A stretch of DNA of 29,247 nt, from the NCBI GenBank assembly GCA_019308985.1, contig JAFDHB010000024.1, positions 1 through 29,247 of the forward strand, written 5' to 3'. The position numbers and the translations under genes are program-made. This stretch comes from Deltaproteobacteria bacterium (lineage in GTDB: Bacteria > Desulfobacterota > DSM-4660 > Desulfatiglandales > HGW-15). Below the pieces are notes generated by a model. That model was not told where the DNA came from. It ran no database searches and saw nothing but the letters and a program-made list of their open reading frames with translations. Positions 1 to 5,044 of this stretch are shown one piece after another; within the stretch, counting starts at the first letter, position 1, and every line of letters begins with the position of its first letter.

Positions 1-90
1 TACTGGTGGCGCTGAATCAGAGGTCTAGGAGCACCTAAGAACATCGTTGGGGCAACGGCCTCTGAATCTGGAGTTATTTAACGGGGTAAA

Positions 91-198
91 TGATTGCGGC
101 GTACGCTAAGTACGACTCATCACACGAGATTCGTGCGCCTTGAACTTGAAGCTTTTTACTTTGCCATCTCAATTTTGACTTTCCACGAGTTCGTCAAC
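91..198 (+). repeat. Truncated copy of a dispersed repeat upstream of the marR-hgcAB locus
   Basis: This stretch matches the right half of the repeat at 20373-20602. Both share the TGATTGCGGCGTAC block, a CACGAGATTCG block, a TTTTTAC-TTGCCATC end and a following CAATTTTGAC tail that runs to TTC-TCAAC. The left half, with its own terminal inverted repeat, is absent here, so this copy looks truncated. Similarity stops about two bases before the candidate ATG of the marR gene. The spaced GTAC words with CGCTAA between them form a small dyad. No transposase is present, so the element would be non-autonomous. The match is directly visible; calling it a mobile element is inference. Confidence 0.75.
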
Positions 199-204
199 TA
201 TGCG
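175..204 (+). promoter_or_regulatory. Weak candidate sigma70 promoter for marR-hgcAB
   Basis: TTGACT at 175-180 is followed after 18 bases by TATGCG at 199-204. The -35 is good and the -10 is poor. The TTGAC word sits in the repeat-derived tail and is conserved in the second repeat copy. If used, transcription would start near 211, which would favour the downstream ATG at 233 as the start of the regulator. Confidence 0.25.
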
Positions 205-664
205 TGGTCATGACATTGAAAATAATCGAAAGATGTTATCCCTCATATCGGATCTGGCAAGGGCGGCGAGATGTTGTCAGAAGGAAGGGGTCTTTTGCGA
301 AAGAATCACCTTTTCACAATTTCGCGTCCTGGATGCAGTGGGGGAGAGGGGAAAAATGAGGCTCTCAGAGCTCCATGATTTTCTCGGGGTGGATAAGAGC
401 ACCACGACCCGCTTGGTCAATCCACTCGTCAGGTATGGGCTCATCCGGCGAGAGAAGAGCGATAGGGATGGGAGGGCTGTTCACCTTTCATTAACTCGTG
501 ACGGAATAGATACCTTGAATAATGTGTGGGAGTGCCTATCCCCATTTATCGGGGATATTCGGCGACGTATCCCTGAAGAGAAGAGCTTAGAGGTCTATGA
601 ATCAGTGAAAATATTTCTCAACGCCATGAAAAAGGCGGGTTCCATCGAGGACAGCAGGGTTTGA
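200..664 (+). CDS. MarR-family winged-helix transcriptional regulator with cysteine cluster
   Basis: The 154-residue product has the MarR layout: an N-terminal dimer helix, a winged helix with recognition region LSELHDFLGVDKSTTTRLV (about residues 55-73), a basic wing around residues 82-99 (RREKSDRDGRA), and a C-terminal dimer helix. Cys25, Cys26 and Cys33 cluster just before the DNA-binding domain and Cys112 lies in the C-terminal helix, so a thiol or thiophilic-metal sensing role is possible but inferred. The stop codon overlaps a possible TTG of hgcA and lies 20 bases before the preferred hgcA start, so the two genes are almost certainly co-transcribed. The ATG at 200 has no clear ribosome binding site; an in-frame ATG at 233 is an alternative start that keeps all the cysteines. 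A role in controlling hgcAB is inferred from position only. Confidence 0.88.
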   Translation: MRGHDIENNRKMLSLISDLARAARCCQKEGVFCERITFSQFRVLDAVGERGKMRLSELHDFLGVDKSTTTRLVNPLVRYGLIRREKSDRDGRAVHLSLTRDGIDTLNNVWECLSPFIGDIRRRIPEEKSLEVYESVKIFLNAMKKAGSIEDSRV

Positions 665-674
665 ATGGCCGATT

Positions 675-680
675 AGGAGG
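675..680 (+). promoter_or_regulatory. Ribosome binding site that decides the hgcA start
   Basis: AGGAGG lies four bases before GTG 685. It is the only strong Shine-Dalgarno match near the hgcA N-terminus and overlaps no other candidate start, so it favours GTG over the upstream TTG at 661. The spacing is slightly short. Confidence 0.6.
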
Positions 681-684
681 AATC

Positions 685-1866
685 GTGAATAGGCAGGAGG
701 GAGTAGCTGAAAAGCCTGGTATGGTGATGCTCAAAATGGCTGGTCCTGGAGTTGGAGCCGGGGTCGAGGATATATGCCTTGAATCAGGGGATCATAGCGC
801 GGTCGAAAAGGCACGCCTGGAGCAGCCATTTGTAATAGGATCCCTTGAGACACCCGGCGGGCGGGTACCACTTGTATCGTCCTCTCTTTTCTTCAAGGAC
901 CACCTGGGAACATTCAAGGCCAGGTGGGGGATAGGCCGTATGCATTACAGGGTTGCCCCGGGCCTATACGGGGTCGGAGCGCCGGATGAAAAGAGCCAGG
1001 TGCTGGTCACGGCCAATTACAAGATGAGTTTTGATAGCCTTCGAAAGGAACTCAGGGGTCGTAGTGCCTGGATAATGGTCCTTGACACCAAAGGTATAAA
1101 TGTCTGGTGCGCCGCAGGCAAAGGCACCTTTGGTACGGAAGAACTGGTGGAACGCGTGGAAACCACCCGGATCAAGCTGATTGTTGCCCACAGGGAACTG
1201 ATCCTTCCCCAGCTTTCTGCACCCGGGGTAGCCGCCCACCTCGTGAAGAAGCACTCGGGTTTCAAGGTGATATACGGGCCAATAAGGGCAGGGGATCTCC
1301 CTTCCTTTTTGGACAATGGGAATAAGGTGGATCCTGAAATGAGGATCAAGACTTTTACCACCCGGGAGCGCTTCGTGCTGATTCCCGTGGAACTGGTCGG
1401 GGCCTTGAAAGGGGCCCTCCTCATTGCCGTTCTCCTTTGTCTCCTTAGCGGTATTCTTGGTCCCTCAGGATTCTTCTCAAACATCGAAAGTCGCGGCCTC
1501 TTTGCTTCCCTGGGGGTCCTCTTTTCCGTTCTGGCAGGTGCGGTGTTTACCCCCTTGCTGTTGCCGTGGATACCAGGTCGTGCATTCTCAATAAAGGGAT
1601 TTCTGCTGGGACTGGTAGGGGTCCTGGGCATGGTTCTAATAAGGGCAGGAGAGACGGGAGCCTGGGCGACCAGGATGGAGCTGCTGGGGTGGTTTTTCCT
1701 TTTACCCTCCCTATCGGCATACCTTGGGATGACTTTTACCGGGGCATCCTCCTTCACGTCTCTTTCCGGGGTGAAGAGAGAAATGAAGTGGGCCCTTCCC
1801 GCAGAGATCGCAGGTGGACTCATGGGGGCCGGCCTTTGGATAGGATCTATGCTTGTTAAGGTGTAG
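685..1866 (+). CDS. hgcA: HgcA, corrinoid-dependent mercury methyltransferase
   Basis: HgcA is a membrane corrinoid protein that transfers a methyl group to Hg(II), acting with the ferredoxin HgcB. The cytoplasmic half carries the diagnostic cap-helix motif GINVWCAAGKGTFGTEEL, with the cobalt-coordinating cysteine at residue 142 (codon 1108-1110), preceded by the CFeSP-like TFKARWGIGRM and VLVTANYK segments. The C-terminal half has about five hydrophobic helices (roughly 240-260, 273-297, 302-320, 330-350, 372-392) including the family signature AYLGMTFTGASSFTSLSG. I chose GTG 685 because AGGAGG lies four bases upstream; a TTG at 661 would add eight residues and overlap marR, and ATG 721 lacks a well-spaced site. 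The 393-residue product has an N-terminal extension of about 50 residues relative to the characterised Desulfovibrio protein (Cys93). All expected key residues are present. Confidence 0.96.
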   Translation: MNRQEGVAEKPGMVMLKMAGPGVGAGVEDICLESGDHSAVEKARLEQPFVIGSLETPGGRVPLVSSSLFFKDHLGTFKARWGIGRMHYRVAPGLYGVGAPDEKSQVLVTANYKMSFDSLRKELRGRSAWIMVLDTKGINVWCAAGKGTFGTEELVERVETTRIKLIVAHRELILPQLSAPGVAAHLVKKHSGFKVIYGPIRAGDLPSFLDNGNKVDPEMRIKTFTTRERFVLIPVELVGALKGALLIAVLLCLLSGILGPSGFFSNIESRGLFASLGVLFSVLAGAVFTPLLLPWIPGRAFSIKGFLLGLVGVLGMVLIRAGETGAWATRMELLGWFFLLPSLSAYLGMTFTGASSFTSLSGVKREMKWALPAEIAGGLMGAGLWIGSMLVKV

Positions 1867-1874
1867 GCTCAAGC

Positions 1875-2027
1875 ATGCACAAGGATAAGGGGAGGACAGG
1901 GCGAGTGCAATCCGAATATGACATTAAGCTTCCTCAAAGGAACGACTCAAGAATGGAATCCTCACCAGAATCCCCGACCGGATATGGGAGGTGCGAGCAG
2001 GAGGTCAACGTGGTATGGGCAGGCTGA
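1875..2027 (+). CDS. Unrecognised 50-codon ORF between hgcA and hgcB
   Basis: An ATG at 1875 opens a 50-residue hydrophilic reading frame that ends in TGA at 2025-2027. The stop overlaps an in-frame hgcB ATG as TGATG. A GTG at 1905 in the same frame has a better ribosome binding site (AGGGGAGG about ten bases upstream) and would give a 40-residue peptide. The C-terminal part reads GYGRCEQEVNVVWAG, with one cysteine and no hydrophobic segment. I do not recognise a family. It fills almost the whole 148-base gap between two genes that are usually close together, so it may be a real peptide, a translational-coupling leader for hgcB, or chance. Confidence 0.3.
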   Translation: MHKDKGRTGRVQSEYDIKLPQRNDSRMESSPESPTGYGRCEQEVNVVWAG

Positions 2028-2359
2028 TGTACCTAAGGGACGTGGTAACCCTGGATTTTGACCCGGGGAAATGCGTGGGATGTGGTATGTGCACAGTTGT
2101 ATGCCCCCGTGGCGTTTGGTATCTAGACAATGGCAAGGCAGAGATAAGAGATCGAGATGCGTGCATGGAGTGCGGGGCCTGTCGGGCAAATTGCCCGGCC
2201 GATGCCATCGACGTGGTTTCAGGGGTGGGCTGTGCTGCTGCCGTGATCAATGGGGCTTTGGGGCGGAGGAATAGGGCATGTTGTAGTATTGACCCCCAGG
2301 GCAAATCGGATGGTCCGGGCAAGACAATTGATGGCAAGAAGGGAGCAGCCTGCTGTTAG
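2015..2359 (+). CDS. hgcB: HgcB, ferredoxin partner of HgcA in mercury methylation
   Basis: HgcB is a small dicluster ferredoxin thought to reduce the HgcA corrinoid and handle Hg(II). The 114-residue product has two [4Fe-4S] motifs, CVGCGMCTVVCP (Cys20/23/26/30) and CMECGACRANCP (Cys50/53/56/60). It also has the family's extra cysteine at position 73 (GVGCAAAVING) and ends in a vicinal pair Cys113-Cys114. A second vicinal pair, Cys89-Cys90, sits before a Gly/Lys-rich linker, so the tail is longer than in the roughly 95-residue characterised protein. I chose ATG 2015 because AGGAGG at 1999-2004 lies ten bases upstream. ATG 2027 overlaps the stop of the preceding small ORF and is a possible coupled start. 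A GTG at 1991 is less likely. Confidence 0.95.
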   Translation: MGRLMYLRDVVTLDFDPGKCVGCGMCTVVCPRGVWYLDNGKAEIRDRDACMECGACRANCPADAIDVVSGVGCAAAVINGALGRRNRACCSIDPQGKSDGPGKTIDGKKGAACC

Positions 2360-2497
2360 CGGTTCCGTTGCCCGAACCCTGATTCAGGATGGGCAGTGGT
2401 GCCTGTCCAAGGATTGGTTTCCCGGATGGGGTAGGGTGGTACAGTTTCATTCGATCTGAAAAGCCAGGAATCGGATTGATAGACTCAGGTCTACAAA

Positions 2498-4003
2498 ATG
2501 GCGGTTGAGGAGGGATCAGAATTGCAGTTCAGTTGGGCACTCTTGACAGATCTATACCAACTTACAATGGTCGGGGGCCACGTCAAGGCAGGCAAGAAGG
2601 AACAGGTGGCTAATTTTGATTACTTCTTCAGGCGCATACCGGACGATGGGGGCTATTGTGTCCTTGCCGGTCTTGAGGACCTGATAAAGTGTATAGAAGG
2701 ACTCAGGTTTGACCGGGAGGCCCTCGAATACCTGGATAGCCTGAAGATCTTCCCTGAGGATTTCCTGCAATATCTTGAGAAATTCAGGTTTTCATGTGAT
2801 CTCTGGGCAGTGCCGGAAGGGACCGTGGTCTTCCCCCATGAACCGGTGATCAGGGTGACCGGCCCCCTGCCCGAGGCCCAGCTTATCGAGACCCTTCTCC
2901 TTAATATCATGAATTTCCAGACACTCATCGCCACCAAGGGTGCGAGGATGCGCTGGGCCGCCCAGGGAGACCCTGTTGTGGACTTTGGGTTGCGCAGGGC
3001 CCATGGTCCCAACGGCGCCTTGATGGCATCACGGGCAGCCTATATCGGAGGTGTTGATGCCACGTCGAATGTCCTGGCCGGGCGCCTCTACGGCATACCG
3101 GTAAAGGGGACACACGCCCACTCCTGGGTGGAGAGTTTCTCGGATGAGTTGGGGGCCTTTAGGGCCTATGCGGAAGTCTATCCCCGGTCATGTCTCCTCC
3201 TGGTGGATACCTACGACACACTGAAAAGCGGGGTACCCAATGCTATAAAGGTTTGGCGTGAGCTGAAGGAAAAGGGCTATAAGCCTGTAGGGATTCGTCT
3301 TGACAGCGGCGATTTGGCTTACCTGAGCAAAGAAGCTCGAAGGATGCTGGATGAGGCCGGATTCGAGGATACGGTAATAGTCGCATCCAGCGATCTTGAC
3401 GAGTGGCTGGTAGAGAGCCTGAAGCGGCAAGGGGCCAGGATCGATATCTGGGGTATCGGCACTCGACTAGTTACTTCCTATTCCTGCCCGGCCCTGGGGG
3501 GGGTCTACAAACTAACCGCCCTGGACGAGGACGGCAACGGAATGGTGCCGAAAATAAAGAGGTCTGACAACCCTGAAAAGATCACCAACCCAGGCGCTAA
3601 AAAGATAGTAAGGATGTATGATCAAAGGGGACAGATGAGGGGTGATGTCCTGTTTCTTGAAGGAGAGCCCCTGCCCAAGGGGACCGCCTTTAAGGCCTTT
3701 CACCCCATGTTTTCCCACATCGTCAAGACCTATCCAGGGGATTTCGAGATGCGGGAACTCCTTGTCCCAATATTCCGGAAGGGGAAGTTGGTGTATAAGC
3801 TTCCCTCGATTCATGAAATTCGTGAGAAAACCCTCAAAAACCTTCGGGATCTGGATGACGCCTATAAGCGGCTCCATAATCCCTATACTTACCATGTGAG
3901 TCTGAGCGCCTCTCTTTTCAAGATCAAACAGGAGCTGTTGCATCAAGCCATAATGAATAATTCCGGGATGGATCACTCCATCCCCCTCAAATCGGCTGAT
4001 TAG
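2498..4003 (+). CDS. pncB: Nicotinate phosphoribosyltransferase
   Basis: The enzyme joins nicotinate to PRPP to give nicotinate mononucleotide, the salvage entry to NAD. The N-terminus LTDLYQLTM is the usual family start. The active-site region GTHAHSWVESF holds the histidine expected to be phosphorylated (His208). VDTYDT (about 236-241), RLDSGDLAYL (about 267-276) and GIGTRLVTS (about 319-327) are the conserved phosphate and ribose-binding strands. At 501 residues it fits the longer PncB type. Only a weak AGGT precedes ATG 2498. It lies 138 bases after hgcB and 62 bases before the KptA-like gene on the same strand, so it may share their transcript. A link to mercury is not implied by its function; a link to the NAD-using KptA family is possible. 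Confidence 0.95.
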   Translation: MAVEEGSELQFSWALLTDLYQLTMVGGHVKAGKKEQVANFDYFFRRIPDDGGYCVLAGLEDLIKCIEGLRFDREALEYLDSLKIFPEDFLQYLEKFRFSCDLWAVPEGTVVFPHEPVIRVTGPLPEAQLIETLLLNIMNFQTLIATKGARMRWAAQGDPVVDFGLRRAHGPNGALMASRAAYIGGVDATSNVLAGRLYGIPVKGTHAHSWVESFSDELGAFRAYAEVYPRSCLLLVDTYDTLKSGVPNAIKVWRELKEKGYKPVGIRLDSGDLAYLSKEARRMLDEAGFEDTVIVASSDLDEWLVESLKRQGARIDIWGIGTRLVTSYSCPALGGVYKLTALDEDGNGMVPKIKRSDNPEKITNPGAKKIVRMYDQRGQMRGDVLFLEGEPLPKGTAFKAFHPMFSHIVKTYPGDFEMRELLVPIFRKGKLVYKLPSIHEIREKTLKNLRDLDDAYKRLHNPYTYHVSLSASLFKIKQELLHQAIMNNSGMDHSIPLKSAD

Positions 4004-4065
4004 TGACCAGCAACTGAGCCGAGGAGATAGCAGAATCGGATTTTCTCGGGGGAATTAGCTAGAGG

Positions 4066-4800
4066 ATGGGCAAAAGAAGCAGGATCAAACAGGAAAACCT
4101 GGGTCGCCTGATGGTCTATATTCTCGGATATCGGCCGGATGAATTCGGCCTGGTGCCTGACAGGGAGGGATATGTGAGTTACAAGGAGCTGCTATGGGCG
4201 CTTCACGAAGAAGAAGGGATGGGATACGTTCAAAGGGGACACCTCAATGAGGTACTGATGGGCAAAGGCAGGGACCTGTTTGAGACGCAGGAGAACAGAA
4301 TCAGGTCGACAGAAAGGCATTGGACCTTTGAAAGGGGGCCCTTGCAAGGGATACTGCCAAAGATCCTCTATACGGCGGTGAGGGGAAGGGCTTACCCTGT
4401 AGTGCTGAAGGAGGGGTTGAGATCTCCCAGGGACGGATTCATTGTGCTTGCAATGGAGCGCGAGATGGCCTTGAGAATCGGGCGACGGCGTGATCAAAGC
4501 CCTGTAGTGGTAGAAGTCAAGGCTAGAGATGCCGAGAAAGAACATGTCCTTTTCCATAGTTTCGGCCGATTGTACCTATCAAAGATGATCCCGAGTCACC
4601 TTATCGCCGGCCCCCGATTGCCGGATGAAAAGGAGAAAGTCCGCAGGCCGGTGGAGGACAAGAAGAAAAAACCCATTGATTTTGGGGCAGGGACGTTCCT
4701 TCTGGAGGTCGACAGGAGGGATAAGAGGAGAGACGGGCTGAGAAGGGGGAAGAAAAAGAAGGGCTGGAAAGAGGAGGTTCGAAAGAAAAGGAGGCGATAA
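4066..4800 (+). CDS. Divergent KptA/Tpt1-like (RNA 2'-phosphotransferase family) protein, probably not canonical
   Basis: The first 195 or so residues follow the KptA/Tpt1 layout: an N-terminal winged-helix part (LGRLMVYILGYRPDEFGLV, then GYVSYKELLWAL) and a C-terminal ADP-ribosyltransferase-like part (PKILYTAVRGRAYPVVLKEG, then ALRIGRRRD and VVVEVKA). Canonical members remove a splice-junction 2'-phosphate from tRNA using NAD+. Here key positions differ: the usual RH of the LRHxP motif reads GY, the HGT of LYHGT reads TAV, and the HLS segment reads VLA. The canonical reaction is therefore doubtful. The last 50 residues are an extremely Lys/Arg-rich tail, which suggests nucleic-acid binding. 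It is 62 bases after pncB. It could be a repurposed ADP-ribosyltransferase fold or a dead paralogue. Family membership is my reading of motifs, not a profile search. Confidence 0.7.
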   Translation: MGKRSRIKQENLGRLMVYILGYRPDEFGLVPDREGYVSYKELLWALHEEEGMGYVQRGHLNEVLMGKGRDLFETQENRIRSTERHWTFERGPLQGILPKILYTAVRGRAYPVVLKEGLRSPRDGFIVLAMEREMALRIGRRRDQSPVVVEVKARDAEKEHVLFHSFGRLYLSKMIPSHLIAGPRLPDEKEKVRRPVEDKKKKPIDFGAGTFLLEVDRRDKRRDGLRRGKKKKGWKEEVRKKRRR

Positions 4801-4850
4801 GGGCACGCTAGAGGGTTTCTTTTAGGGTAAAACAGAAAACTTGTTTGACC

Positions 4851-4879
4851 TTGACAGAGAATCATATATAAGGTATTAT
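4851..4879 (+). promoter_or_regulatory. Strong sigma70-type promoter for the GGDEF/HEAT gene
   Basis: TTGACA at 4851-4856 and TATTAT at 4874-4879 are separated by exactly 17 bases inside an AT-rich stretch. This is the best promoter match in the window. Transcription would begin near 4886 and give a leader of about 160 bases before ATG 5045. Confidence 0.75.
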
Positions 4880-4910
4880 TTTTATAAGAAAATTAGAAAG
4901 TTAGTAATGA

Positions 4911-5024
4911 TTTAGCCCTTTTTAGGAATTGAAGGTGCGGGCAAATGTTGCCTTCGGGAGCTAGACCTTTGACAGGGCGGACAAAGTTTTCCGTGAATCC
5001 TGCAAATTTATCATAAAGGGCTAA
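4911..5024 (+). promoter_or_regulatory. Candidate structured 5' leader of the GGDEF/HEAT gene
   Basis: TTAGCCCTTT at 4912-4921 is perfectly complementary to AAAGGGCTAA at 5015-5024, forming a 10-bp closing stem around 93 bases. Inside are smaller hairpins: GGCAA-ATG-TTGCC near 4940-4953, and a CGGA/TCCG stem near 4978-4993. The 3' strand of the closing stem ends directly before GGGAGTAGGA, the ribosome binding region for ATG 5045. The layout is riboswitch-like or that of a protein-binding leader. I do not recognise a known class. Confidence 0.45.
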
Positions 5025-5044
5025 GGGAGTAGGACACGGGTAGT

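Noticed and set aside
661..684. TTG 661 as the hgcA start
   Set aside because: It overlaps the marR stop and has no ribosome binding site, while GTG 685 has AGGAGG upstream.
1017..1823. 268-codon minus-strand frame across hgcA
   Set aside because: It is antisense to a clear gene, Ser/Arg/Pro-rich, lacks a ribosome site and matches no family.
685..1866. Corrinoid iron-sulfur protein of the acetyl-CoA pathway instead of HgcA
   Set aside because: The NVWCAAGKG cap helix, the C-terminal membrane helices with AYLGMTFTGAS and the adjacent HgcB-type ferredoxin are specific to HgcA.
4911..5024. c-di-GMP-I (GEMM) riboswitch identity for the leader
   Set aside because: A GGGCAAA word occurs, but the GCAAAGCC-type core and the receptor hairpin of that class were not found, so only an unclassified structured leader is claimed.
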